64,000 nt of DNA from Nitrospina sp. (GTDB taxonomy: Bacteria; Nitrospinota; Nitrospinia; Nitrospinales; VA-1): positions 1-64,000 of the forward strand of contig JABHTG010000138.1 of NCBI GenBank assembly GCA_018697205.1. Reading direction: 5' to 3'. Position 1 is the first letter of the stretch. Each line of letters opens with the position of its first letter. A program made the position numbers and the translations under genes. The notes beneath the pieces were generated by a model. It was given only the letters and a program-made list of their open reading frames with translations. It searched no databases and had not been told where the DNA came from. Positions 29,317-39,119 of this stretch are shown here, in pieces.

Positions 29317-30654
29317 TTACATTTTATGTTTGTAAGTTTCATTATTGTTTAGTGATCGGTGATCAATAAAAAGAAATAGGATCAGTGATATCGTTCCGAT
29401 TATGGAAATATTTAGCATAATATAAAGAAATTGTTGCCATCCATCAGTTTTATCTAAGATAGTACCGCCTAAAAACTCAAACACCATAGAAGCCAAGTAT
29501 CCTGTAGCGTCAATAATTCCAACTAGAACACCACAGTATTTACCTCCGAAATCTATTGAAAATACACTCATCGGGATTAAATAACATGGCGCAACTAATA
29601 AAGCATATATTGTTATTACTGATAGAGCTACCCAAAGCGTAGAATTTTCTTGTGCATTTGATTTTGGTAAAAATATTAGAATAACAATGCATCCGGTTGC
29701 CAAAATCATCATTCCGCCGAGTGTAAATACGCGTTTTTTCTTGGTAAGTTTATCAAAGATAAAGCCGCCTATGACTACAGAAAACATTGAACCCAATGCA
29801 AAAGTTGAAGATGCAATACCCGCTTTTCCCGGAGAAAGGTGAAAAATTTCTTTAAGGTATATGGGTAAAAAGTTTTGAAAAGTCATAAGAATTGTTAAAC
29901 ACATAATACTAAGACAAATTAACCAAAACCTAGAATTTTTAATAAAGTTGGTTAGAGCCTCACCTAGAGTTGCGTCATCAAGGTGGTGAGATTTTTTAGG
30001 ATTGTCGCCGCCGTCATCTCCGTCGATAGATGGCAATTCTCGTAATCCAACATCAGTGGGGGATTGTTTTAAATAGAAGAATAATATAATAAAAAGTATT
30101 CCTGTTATAGGCAATGATGAGGCTACTACCCAACGCCAAGAAACTACTAATAGTAAACTTCCCATGAGAAGAGATGTGAAAAGTGAACTTGACATTGAGC
30201 TTGAAGCAAGAATACCCCAGATTCTTCCGCGCCAATTTTTTGAGAACCAGTTTCTGATGAGATTTGCCATGCAAGGCCAACCTGCAGACTTTGCAAGCAT
30301 GGCAATAAAAAAGGCTATGGAGAAGAAAAAAACCTTAGAAATCACTCCAAATATTCCAGTCGCTAACATGCAAAGGCCAATAGAACCGAGAAATACTCGC
30401 CTCCCTCCAAATCTATCTGCTAATATTCCTGTTGTAAGCTTTCCGATAACTGTACCGGCCGTTCCCCACCCAAGAATAGCTCCCCACATGGTCTTATTAA
30501 GACCCAATTCTGGGTCATCAAGCATAGCAGGGCTCGATATAACCACTGTTGTTCTGCATATATTTAATGCTGCATATGCACCGTAAATACATATAAGAAG
30601 CACCATTTCCCATGTAAAGTTTGGGTTACTTTTTAGCTTGGTAGTCCATTTCAT
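29317..30654 (-). CDS. Major facilitator superfamily transporter (OPA/sugar-phosphate-like)
   Basis: 12-TM-like profile; GWGTAGTVIGKLTTGILADRFGGRRVFLGS. Confidence 0.9.
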   Translation of the reverse strand: MKWTTKLKSNPNFTWEMVLLICIYGAYAALNICRTTVVISSPAMLDDPELGLNKTMWGAILGWGTAGTVIGKLTTGILADRFGGRRVFLGSIGLCMLATGIFGVISKVFFFSIAFFIAMLAKSAGWPCMANLIRNWFSKNWRGRIWGILASSSMSSSLFTSLLMGSLLLVVSWRWVVASSLPITGILFIILFFYLKQSPTDVGLRELPSIDGDDGGDNPKKSHHLDDATLGEALTNFIKNSRFWLICLSIMCLTILMTFQNFLPIYLKEIFHLSPGKAGIASSTFALGSMFSVVIGGFIFDKLTKKKRVFTLGGMMILATGCIVILIFLPKSNAQENSTLWVALSVITIYALLVAPCYLIPMSVFSIDFGGKYCGVLVGIIDATGYLASMVFEFLGGTILDKTDGWQQFLYIMLNISIIGTISLILFLFIDHRSLNNNETYKHKM

Positions 30655-30759
30655 TGATTACTTTTAAGCTTATTTAATATTTTAGTTATATCTTATAGTA
30701 TTAGGTTTTCTCATCTTAAGATGTTTCTCATTATTTGAAATTAATGTTCACTAATAGTT

Positions 30760-31737
30760 TTATACCTTCCAAATTGAATCCACAAAATATTTTCGAGAGT
30801 CAAATAAATTAGTCACGACTTTGAATCCATTTTTAATGGCTAAAACTTCTATTTCTTCAAGTGTATATTTAAAAGATTGTTCGGTCTGTATAGTTTCCCA
30901 GGCTTTGAAGTGAAAGTCCTTTTTTAGAGATTTGATGTGAACGGTCTGGTTATGAATGCTATAAAGATAACTTTCGACAGAGTTAGTTAAAGGGTTGAAA
31001 TGTCCTTGTTGTGTAAAGTAGTTCTTGTTGAAATTGGCGCCCAATTCTTGATTGATTCGATCGAGTAAATGAAGGTTGAATTTTTCAAAAAGTGGATTGT
31101 TGTAAGCAGAGTAAAGAAGTTTAGGATCTTTCATAAGGTCAAACCCTATAAGCAATGAATCTCCTGATTTAAGAGTTTGGCTTAGGCGTTTAAGAAAGGA
31201 GTTGGCCATATCTAGGTCCATATTATTTAGGCTAACTCCTAGAAAGAGGATGAGGTTTTGTCCCTTTTGCGTGATAGCATCCAGACCGTCAAAATAATCT
31301 CCAGTTAATCCAGTGACTTTTAGAGAAGTATTCGAGTGCCTATCTTCCAATAGCTTTACTAGATTAACAATAGCTCCACCCGATATATCGATGGGGAAGT
31401 AGTGAAAATCAATTTTCTTGTTGAGGAAATGTTCAATAAGAATCTGAGTTTTACGTCCATCGCCTGATCCTAGTTCTATTAGATTGAATTTGTCGCTACT
31501 GATAAGTTGTGAAATATATTCTTTATGGTTCTGTATAATTTCAAACTCACTTGCTGCTGGAAGATAGCTTGATAGTGCTGTTATTTTTTTAAAAATCTCA
31601 CTACCTTTGTTGTCAAAAATCAACCATGAGGGTAAAGTTTTTTTATTTAGAGAAAGTCCGTTATCTATAGCTTTAGAAAATTGTTCCTCTTGGGATGCTA
31701 AATATTTTTTAGATTTCAATTTTTTAGTGTTAAACAA
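30760..31737 (-). CDS. EgtD-like L-histidine N-alpha-methyltransferase family protein
   Basis: LPSWLIFDNKGSEIFKKITALSSYLPAASEFEIIQNH, NLIELGSGDGRKTQILIEHF, YFPIDISGGAI, LFLGVSLNNMD. Confidence 0.85.
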   Translation of the reverse strand: MFNTKKLKSKKYLASQEEQFSKAIDNGLSLNKKTLPSWLIFDNKGSEIFKKITALSSYLPAASEFEIIQNHKEYISQLISSDKFNLIELGSGDGRKTQILIEHFLNKKIDFHYFPIDISGGAIVNLVKLLEDRHSNTSLKVTGLTGDYFDGLDAITQKGQNLILFLGVSLNNMDLDMANSFLKRLSQTLKSGDSLLIGFDLMKDPKLLYSAYNNPLFEKFNLHLLDRINQELGANFNKNYFTQQGHFNPLTNSVESYLYSIHNQTVHIKSLKKDFHFKAWETIQTEQSFKYTLEEIEVLAIKNGFKVVTNLFDSRKYFVDSIWKV

Positions 31738-31928
31738 GTCAATACTCCTTTTTTTCTAGCTAATTTGACGTTTATACATATATTTTGTTATGGTAATAAA
31801 TATATATAGTATTAATTTTTTTAGCCTATCTTTAAAGTTTGCGTTTGTTTTTCTGTTTTGCAGATTAATGATGGATGGTATTCAGGATATATTCGCCGTA
31901 GTTCTTCTAATACTCCTCTCAAAAAAAT

Positions 31929-33023
31929 ATGAATTTTTGTTCACAAAAAAACTCAATAATACTTGATTTTCCATATTATGACTTAGAGAAAGAGTTTTTA
32001 GATTTGCTGAACTCTGATTGCTTAGATCTGTTTATTGCTCAGAATCCAAAAAAAGTAGATAAATTTAACTCGGCATTGGAACTGTGTTTTTATAATGCTT
32101 TTGAAAATGACGATGGCTGCCCTCATGCGCATCTATTTTTACAGAGACTTCTTTATCGAATCAACCGTTTAAAACTTTTTTGGTATGACGGGTTAAAAAA
32201 TTACTCTAATGAAGATTCTTCTTTTCTTTTTTCACTTAGGTTAAAAGTTGAAAATGCCTGGCAAAGCTGGGAAAAAAATAATTTTACCTATAAAAACTCA
32301 GGTGATCTTTTCAAAACTCTCCATGGACGAGTTAAAGAAGATTTGCAACCGGATCCTTCGTCAGATGGTTTGATCATTCGTAATAAAATTTCAAAAACGG
32401 AGTATCTTTATTTGCTTGCGGTTACTTCGATAGATGGTTTGGTCGAAGCAAGTCAACTTTCACGTATGCTAGGTGGTGTCGGGAACGAGGTGCAAACTAT
32501 GCTCACTCGAATCTTATGGGAAGAGTATGGTAGTGGCAAGTTATCTAGGAAGCATTCGACTCATTTTGCAATTATGTTAGAAGAATGTGGTCTGGATCCT
32601 ACTCCGGAAGCTTATTTTGAGATTGTTCCATGGGAAGTGTTGGCTAACTTTAACCATAGTTTTTTTCTTTCTGAGCGTAAGAAAAATTTTTTACGTTATA
32701 TTGGTGGATTATTGTATACCGAAGTTTCAGTTCCTGCCGCTTTTCAGAATTTTAAATTGGCTGGTGAGCGCTTGGAATTGGGGATAAAAGGTATCAGTTA
32801 TTGGAATGTTCACATCGCAGAGGATGTTCGCCATGGTCAATGGATGCTGAACGATGTAGCTCTTCTTCTTGCTGAAAAGTACTCTGATGAAGGTTGGGAC
32901 ATTGTTCAAGGATATGACCAACAAAAGTTTATTAGTACCCGGTCTACCTCCGCTATAGTTGGATCTATTTTATCTGATGATTTTGATGAGCAAAAATTTA
33001 GTTCCGGTCTCCATTTATCCTAG
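31929..33023 (+). CDS. Haem-oxygenase-like, iron-containing redox enzyme family protein (putative HDO diiron oxidase)
   Basis: EEYGSGKLSRKHSTHFAIML and C-terminal YWNVHIAEDVRHGQWM fit the E/H ligand pattern of the Haem_oxygenas_2-type family. Confidence 0.7.
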   Translation: MNFCSQKNSIILDFPYYDLEKEFLDLLNSDCLDLFIAQNPKKVDKFNSALELCFYNAFENDDGCPHAHLFLQRLLYRINRLKLFWYDGLKNYSNEDSSFLFSLRLKVENAWQSWEKNNFTYKNSGDLFKTLHGRVKEDLQPDPSSDGLIIRNKISKTEYLYLLAVTSIDGLVEASQLSRMLGGVGNEVQTMLTRILWEEYGSGKLSRKHSTHFAIMLEECGLDPTPEAYFEIVPWEVLANFNHSFFLSERKKNFLRYIGGLLYTEVSVPAAFQNFKLAGERLELGIKGISYWNVHIAEDVRHGQWMLNDVALLLAEKYSDEGWDIVQGYDQQKFISTRSTSAIVGSILSDDFDEQKFSSGLHLS

Positions 33024-33126
33024 TTTTGTAAATTTTTTCTATGTTGTTACTTTCTGCTAAAACTGGGAGGAGGATGCCACAGTACTTCCTAATGGGTATA
33101 GTTTTTAAAGGTGTTATAATGTTTTA

Positions 33127-33387
33127 ATGTTCTCCATTGATGCTTTTAATACTTTTAGTACTGCCATTTTTGTATTTATTGTTATTTGTTTTGTTTGGGC
33201 TTTGATTTATAGCACGCACAAAATTGGATCATTGTATGTTGGCTCTTTGCTCAAAGGAATTATCCTAGTATTTATTGCTATTTGTCTCTACAAAATAATT
33301 ATGGACGGTGCCGACCCAATGCTATTAGTTATTTCGGGAATAGCGGTAATTGGTTTTTCTATTATTCCTAAACCACCTGCAGAATGA
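33127..33387 (+). CDS. Hypothetical small membrane protein
   Basis: 86 aa with three hydrophobic segments. Confidence 0.55.
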   Translation: MFSIDAFNTFSTAIFVFIVICFVWALIYSTHKIGSLYVGSLLKGIILVFIAICLYKIIMDGADPMLLVISGIAVIGFSIIPKPPAE

Positions 33388-33485
33388 ACTAACTCTTGCG
33401 TCGTAAGTTTAGCTTTTTTTGGTCTCCCATCTACCTGCAACGGAACAGCGTAAGAAGTGCTTTTTTATTTTAATATTCATTCCTC

Positions 33486-33623
33486 TCATTTTTTTACCAA
33501 TAGAAATAATAAAGATAGAACCATAACTGTTAGAACAATGGATAACGATTGAAGAACAAACCCCAAGATAAAGAAAAATACTGCAATTGTATAAAACCAC
33601 GCTTCAATCCTGTCCCAGTCCAT
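33486..33623 (-). CDS. Putative 45-aa membrane protein
   Basis: Manual read below the cutoff: MDWDRIEAWFYTIAVFFFILGFVLQSLSIVLTVMVLSLLFLLVKK; two TM-like stretches. Confidence 0.4.
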   Translation of the reverse strand: MDWDRIEAWFYTIAVFFFILGFVLQSLSIVLTVMVLSLLFLLVKK

Positions 33624-34125
33624 TAGCCTATCTCTCTTTATTTAAGCAAACGGCCTTTAACATAACTAATCATTTTAAATGAGACTATTTTATTACAAGT
33701 ATGGAGAGATTTAATACGGTTTAGCCATCATTTGCCATCCCAAACAAAAATAAAGGCCGACTCATCCTTAATTTTTTGAGGAAACGAGGGATTCTAACTT
33801 AGAAAGCTATTTTAAATTTGCTACGACGTTATACGCTTTGGCATCCTTTGGGGCATTTTCCCCAGTAGCTGACCATATAACGTTACGCTTTAATTCGTTC
33901 TTGTAAATTCTTCAACTGTGGTAATTATTTAATTTAAAAATGTTTAAATTGTCTTCATACCTCAAACGAAGTATATGAGAAGTTTATCTTCGTGCTATTA
34001 TTCTAATATTATATGTTTAGACTAATTTATTAATTAGTGCTCTATAAATAATAATATCTAAATCATTATTCAGATAAAGGTTAATTTTTAACTGGGATCT
34101 TTTTTTTCTAATAAGGAGAACTTAA

Positions 34126-34185
34126 ATGAGAGATGTGAAAGCTGCGGTAGATGGTAAACGCCCTCGCTTTTTCATCGCTACATAA
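34126..34185 (+). CDS. Putative 19-aa micro-ORF/leader peptide
   Basis: AAGGAG Shine-Dalgarno, ATG, MRDVKAAVDGKRPRFFIAT; 14 nt before the GTG-start ORF at 34200. Confidence 0.35.
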   Translation: MRDVKAAVDGKRPRFFIAT

Positions 34186-34199
34186 CAAGGTGACATAAA

Positions 34200-34496
34200 G
34201 TGCAAAGAATTTCTCTCATATACGCAACAAGTTGTCAAAAATACAAGCTTCTTAAGCAGCTTCTATTAGATATTGGATTACCATTCGAAGATATTAAGCA
34301 TGGACGATTGCATAAAGGATGCGTATGTAGAACTTTTATATCACCAACAATTTTGGTTGATAATGATGTTATTATTTTTTGTGGACCATTACAGTCAAAG
34401 CCTAAAAAAAAATCCTCGGAGCTGGCTTATCTTGAAAAAATCCCCAATAAAAAAGAATTGAGAGCTCTTCTCGAATGGGTTGAGGTAAAAATTTAA
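34200..34496 (+). CDS. Hypothetical protein
   Basis: 98 aa, GTG start; YATSCQKYKLLKQLLLDIGLPFEDI loosely glutaredoxin-like but without a CxxC. Confidence 0.5.
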   Translation: MQRISLIYATSCQKYKLLKQLLLDIGLPFEDIKHGRLHKGCVCRTFISPTILVDNDVIIFCGPLQSKPKKKSSELAYLEKIPNKKELRALLEWVEVKI

Positions 34497-34639
34497 ATTT
34501 GTCAGACTATATTTACAGATAGGTGAAGATTCAATGATGTATGTTTTTAAAGCTATTGGTGGGGTTGGGTAGTAGGGTTTATCCTACACTTTTGGGTCAA
34601 AAAAGAGGATCGGGGATTCTTGTAGGTCATTGAATTTAA

Positions 34640-34716
34640 TGGTCGGGATGAGAGGATTTGAACCTCCGACCCCCTGACCCCGAGACAGGTACGCTACCAG
34701 GCTGCGCTACATCCCG
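34640..34716 (-). tRNA. tRNA-Pro(CGG)
   Basis: Minus strand CGGGATGTAGCGCAGCCTGGTAGCGTACCTGTCTCGGGGTCAGGGGGTCGGAGGTTCAAATCCTCTCATCCCGACCA: 7-bp acceptor, GGTTCAAATCC T-arm, anticodon loop CTCGGGG, encoded CCA. Confidence 0.95.
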
Positions 34717-34788
34717 ACTATCCACTTAAATAATTTACGGAGCAAAAAAATAATACTATTTAAATGAAACAATTAATTGATCAAAAAT

Positions 34789-35922
34789 TTAAGACGTTTT
34801 GTAAAAAAAACCTTTTAAATATTTCCAAATAACTATTGAGCCCACTCTATTTACAAAAGACTTAAATCTAGTGCTGCCACCTAGACATTTTTGACAATAA
34901 GGATGAACAACTTTTAATTTATTAAAACCTTCAACGGCATCAATTACTGGCTTAAAATTCATTATTTCAGTTATAGAATTTTCGAAAACATTTCCAGCTT
35001 TGGTGCTTCCATTATAATCAACACAGCAGTAAGTTAAATCTCCACTACAAAGAATTGCGAAATGATCATTCAGGGCGCTACAATAGCCTGTTTTAGAGGG
35101 GACTACTTTATCATTTTCTGTAAAAGCATTGCCCCATGTATTTAGAATATACGTTTCAAAAGAAATATTTGGTGCGATCTTTACAACATTCCACTTAAAT
35201 GTGGAGAGTTTGTCGATTTTTTTTTCAACGGCAGCTTTATCTTCAAGGCTTAGGGGAGGGCATACCTTGTGGACTTCATTGGCCCAGTAGCGAAAAGTTT
35301 TTCTAAGCTCTTTAGTGTTATTTATTACACTCATCGTTCCGACAGACCAATCTTCACCAGGAACTTCCGCCTTAATTGATGTGTTAAGAAAGTGCACTTT
35401 TATTTTAGGTGGTTTTGTTTGTTTAAGACATGCCCCAATAAACTCTAGAATCCGATTGTGGTATTCCTCAAACTTCATGCGTCTTGCTTTACGAGTTTTG
35501 TAGGATTCTGCGTCAGGAGTTTGTAGGGAAATGTTAATTTGAGAGGCGGTAACTTTTTCTAATTTTATGGCCTGTTCTTCATCTAGATATGTTCCATTTG
35601 TTGTGATACCAGTCTTTACTCCAAGTTGAGCAGCGTAATCGAGAATTTCAAAAAAACGTGGGTGCATGAAAGGCTCACCCATGACATGAAAGGTAATTTT
35701 TTCTGCCATATTGTATTCTGCTATTTCATCAATTATTCCACACACTTTATCAAAATCCATATATTCATAATGCCTTGTCATTTCTTGTTTTGGGCAAAAG
35801 GTACAGTCAAAATTACAAACATTAGTTAGTTCTATGTGAATACGCTGAAGAGGAAAGTTAACTAGTTCTCCAAAGCGTCCAGGGAAAGGTTTTGATCTTG
35901 GAGGATGGACTGTTGTTAGCAT
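34789..35922 (-). CDS. Radical SAM/SPASM domain protein
   Basis: ELTNVCNFDCTFCPKQEM (CxxxCxxC), GEPFMHPRFFEIL, C-terminal Cys cluster CSALNDHF...CSGDLTYCCVDYNG...YCQKCLGG. Confidence 0.92.
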   Translation of the reverse strand: MLTTVHPPRSKPFPGRFGELVNFPLQRIHIELTNVCNFDCTFCPKQEMTRHYEYMDFDKVCGIIDEIAEYNMAEKITFHVMGEPFMHPRFFEILDYAAQLGVKTGITTNGTYLDEEQAIKLEKVTASQINISLQTPDAESYKTRKARRMKFEEYHNRILEFIGACLKQTKPPKIKVHFLNTSIKAEVPGEDWSVGTMSVINNTKELRKTFRYWANEVHKVCPPLSLEDKAAVEKKIDKLSTFKWNVVKIAPNISFETYILNTWGNAFTENDKVVPSKTGYCSALNDHFAILCSGDLTYCCVDYNGSTKAGNVFENSITEIMNFKPVIDAVEGFNKLKVVHPYCQKCLGGSTRFKSFVNRVGSIVIWKYLKGFFYKTS

Positions 35923-35941
35923 ATTTATTTTGTGGCCTTTT

Positions 35942-36124
35942 TTATTTATCCCAAACGTAACGATTTACACTTTCACTCGTAAATGAATTATTAGTGACTT
36001 GCCTTGTAATATCTTTTGATTTGCAATTTGGACAAGAAACTTTTTTTTTGTCAACTTCTGAGATTTTCATTTCAATTATAAACGGCTTTTTACATTTGTT
36101 GCAAAGATGGTCATAGTGAGGCAT
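35942..36124 (-). CDS. FmdB-type zinc-ribbon protein
   Basis: MPHYDHLCNKCKKPFIIEM...VSCPNCKSKDITRQ. Confidence 0.85.
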   Translation of the reverse strand: MPHYDHLCNKCKKPFIIEMKISEVDKKKVSCPNCKSKDITRQVTNNSFTSESVNRYVWDK

Positions 36125-36160
36125 TTTGATATCTCCAAAAGGAAAATATTACAGCAGTTT

Positions 36161-36958
36161 TTATTTCAATGCAATGAGCCCCGCAAAATTATTCCATTTA
36201 AAAAATATATCTACAGTGGTAAATCCTGCTTCTCGGACAAGTGTTATAGTTTTACTTAGTTTTATTGGGATAAGAATATTTTCTAGAGCATCTCTTTTTT
36301 TTGAGATTTCCATTTTTGAATATCCTTGGTCTTCTTTGAAACCATGATGCATTTCAATAAAGGTTTTGCTTAGAAGTTCATTTTCGCTTATGACTTTTTC
36401 GTTGAGAATAAATCCACCACCTGGAATTAAAGATTGGTATATTTTTTTAAGTAAAGGCGCTCTGTTTTCTAGAGGAATAAATTGAAGCGTATAATTCATT
36501 ACTATAGCGCACGAATCGTAGAACGGAAAAGAGTCGTCAAGATTGGCTTTTAGAAATTCAACAGAATTTTTGGGATCACTTAATTTATTTCGAGCTTTCT
36601 TTATCATTGCCTCAGAACTGTCTACCCCGACTAAATTAACCCTCGAAATAACTGGTATTGATTGAGAGAGAAGCAGCAATAGGGATCCTGTGGAACAACC
36701 TAAATCGTAGATATATTTATCAGATATGGCTAAGCGCTTGCACCAGTTTACTGTTAAATTTTGGCACTCACGATAAAGAGGAATGCTACGTTCTAGCATA
36801 TCCTCAAACACGTGAGCCACATCACTATTAAACTTAAACTTTGAAGGACTGTTTTTGTCTAAAAAAATGTCGTCTTTATGTTTTATAGCTTCATTCCTTT
36901 TGATTCGCTCTCTACGTGTTGTGGGACGAGTTGACGGAAGTCTGGGTAATATAGGCAT
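36161..36958 (-). CDS. cmoA: Carboxy-S-adenosyl-L-methionine synthase-like protein
   Basis: FNSDVAHVFEDMLERSIPLY, IYDLGCSTGSLLLLLS, MNYTLQFIPLENRAPLLKKIYQSLIPGGGFILNEK, MHHGFKEDQGYSKMEISKKRDALENILIP. Confidence 0.92.
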   Translation of the reverse strand: MPILPRLPSTRPTTRRERIKRNEAIKHKDDIFLDKNSPSKFKFNSDVAHVFEDMLERSIPLYRECQNLTVNWCKRLAISDKYIYDLGCSTGSLLLLLSQSIPVISRVNLVGVDSSEAMIKKARNKLSDPKNSVEFLKANLDDSFPFYDSCAIVMNYTLQFIPLENRAPLLKKIYQSLIPGGGFILNEKVISENELLSKTFIEMHHGFKEDQGYSKMEISKKRDALENILIPIKLSKTITLVREAGFTTVDIFFKWNNFAGLIALK

Positions 36959-37011
36959 ATAGATTGATGGCTGGTAGCAAGAATTAAATCTTTTAATTTT
37001 TTAAATTTACT

Positions 37012-38571
37012 TTATGGCCCAATAACATCATCACACTGAAGGGACCCTGACTTTACTTTGAATAATAATTTATTAATCGCATTAATATAAGCTAATCCAC
37101 TTGCTTCCATAGTATTTACTCCAATACCTTTGCCCAAAACTTCACGGTTGTTGCTCACAACTCTTACAATAACTTCACCTTGTGCGTCTCGACCCTTAGT
37201 TTTCGACATGACTTGGTAGTCAATTAGTTTGCATGTGAGCCCTGTAATAATATCAATCGCATTGCAGATTGCATCGATAGGTCCATCTCCTTTTGCTGTC
37301 GCTTCGTTACTTCCGCCATCTTTATTTTTAAGAATTACTGATGCTTTAGGAACCTTTCCACTTTCAAATGAACACTTTATGCTTTCTAGTTTATAAGTTG
37401 TTAAATCATCCTCTAAAGTCTTTTGTTTTTGAATGAGTGAAAGAATGTCTTCATCAAAAAGATCTTTTTTTTCGTCTGCGAGAATTTTAAAATCTTTAAA
37501 AACTTCATTTAGCTCAATGTCTGTCAGTTTGTATCCTAAATCACCAATTCTTTTAGATAATGCATTTCGGCCTGAATGTTTACCAAGAATTAGTTCTGAC
37601 TCCTCTATGCCAATATCCTTTGGGTTCATTATTTCATAAGTATCTTTTTTCTTAAGAAAACCATCCTGATGAACTCCAGACTCATGGGCAAAAGCATTTT
37701 TGCCAACGATCGCCTTGTTACGTTGTACAAAAAAACCAGTTAGGCTGCTCACTAATTTACTGCTGGGCATTATATGTTTGGTATCAATCCTTGTGTCCGC
37801 ACCAAAAAAATCTTTACGTGTTTTAAGGGCCATGACAATTTCTTCCATGGCAGCGTTACCAGCGCGTTCGCCTATCCCATTAATTGTACACTCTATCTGG
37901 CGTGCTCCAGCTTTGACAGCTGCAAGAGAATTGGCTACGGCCATACCAAGGTCATTGTGGCAATGCACACTGATCGTTGCTTTATTTATATTTTTTACGT
38001 TCGACTTAATACTAGATATGAGTTCACCAAATTCTTCAGGTACTGCATAACCTACTGTATCGGGAATATTTACAGTTTTTGCCCCGGCATCTATTACCGC
38101 TTCAATAACCTCAAATAAAAAATCTTGTTCTGTTCTTGATGCATCTTCAGGAGAGAACTCTATATCACCAAAGAATTTTTTTCCAAACTTAACTGCATCT
38201 ATTGCCATTTTTATAATCTCAGATTTGCTTTTTTGTAGTTTGTGTTCGCGGTGTGTTTTTGATGTTGAAAGAAATATATGGATACGGGGTGATTCTGCTT
38301 TTTCTAGAGCGCGAGCTGCAGACTCTATGTCTCTTTCCAAGGCTCGTGCTAAGCCTGCAATTGATGACCCTCTAATTTCTCGTGCAATTTCCTGTACGGA
38401 GTCAAAATCTCCAGGTGATGCTACAGGAAAGCCAGCTTCAATAACGTCAACTTTTAGGATGGATAATTTTCGAGCGATTTCCAACTTTTCTTTTCGGTTA
38501 AGACTTGCACCAGGGCACTGCTCGCCATCACGAAGGGTTGTATCAAATATAATGAGTCTTTCTAATGACAT
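37012..38571 (-). CDS. leuA: 2-isopropylmalate synthase
   Basis: IFDTTLRDGEQCPGASLNRKEKLEIARKL, HCHNDLGMAVANSLAAVKAGARQIECTINGIGERAGNAAMEE, C-terminal LeuA regulatory domain. Confidence 0.97.
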   Translation of the reverse strand: MSLERLIIFDTTLRDGEQCPGASLNRKEKLEIARKLSILKVDVIEAGFPVASPGDFDSVQEIAREIRGSSIAGLARALERDIESAARALEKAESPRIHIFLSTSKTHREHKLQKSKSEIIKMAIDAVKFGKKFFGDIEFSPEDASRTEQDFLFEVIEAVIDAGAKTVNIPDTVGYAVPEEFGELISSIKSNVKNINKATISVHCHNDLGMAVANSLAAVKAGARQIECTINGIGERAGNAAMEEIVMALKTRKDFFGADTRIDTKHIMPSSKLVSSLTGFFVQRNKAIVGKNAFAHESGVHQDGFLKKKDTYEIMNPKDIGIEESELILGKHSGRNALSKRIGDLGYKLTDIELNEVFKDFKILADEKKDLFDEDILSLIQKQKTLEDDLTTYKLESIKCSFESGKVPKASVILKNKDGGSNEATAKGDGPIDAICNAIDIITGLTCKLIDYQVMSKTKGRDAQGEVIVRVVSNNREVLGKGIGVNTMEASGLAYINAINKLLFKVKSGSLQCDDVIGP

Positions 38572-39119
38572 TTCTTAAAGGTTCCTCTAATAACTTGTTG
38601 AATAAACTAATGGTCTAAATAGTTTTGGCTGGCGAGTGTAAAAGGTTTTCTATTAGCTGCTGTCTTACTTATCAGGCACTTTAGTCAAATTATCCTACTA
38701 AATTTATTTCATTATACCCCCAATATTACATATGTTTAAGGTGTTTTCTGTATTTATCTTTAAGTTTTAAGCCGATTATTTATCACGTGAGCACGGCTAT
38801 TTATATTAATTTAAAATTAGGGGGAATTTTCGTTTTTTGCTATTTTTGTTAGTTGTTAAGTGATTTTAGCAGTATTTTTTGGTAGATAATTATTTTTTTG
38901 TAACTAAGTGATTCAATTGTGTACTTTAATTAATGCTATTAGTGTTATAAAATAACACTAATTAGTTGCAGTTATTTGTATGCATAGAGTAGCTAGCTTT
39001 AAGTCAATGTTTTTAATATAGGGCATGTTAATTGCTCCTATACACTTAATTCTAGTTTAATATTTAGACAGCGCTTATTTATTGAGTCATTTAAGTTTAA
39101 TCAATTAAAAATTTTCCAG

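Noticed and set aside
30164-30586. Plus-strand 140-aa ORF
   Set aside because: Lies entirely antisense within the MFS transporter gene.
33409-33600. Minus-strand 63-aa ORF
   Set aside because: Out-of-frame overlap with the more plausible 45-aa TM ORF 33486-33623; Cys/Ser-rich composition looks spurious.
37700-38578. Plus-strand ORFs within leuA
   Set aside because: Antisense shadows of a strongly recognised gene.
38580-39119. Intergenic region upstream of gltB checked for a glutamine/nitrogen riboswitch or NtrC site
   Set aside because: AT-rich with no recognisable motif; cannot be supported.
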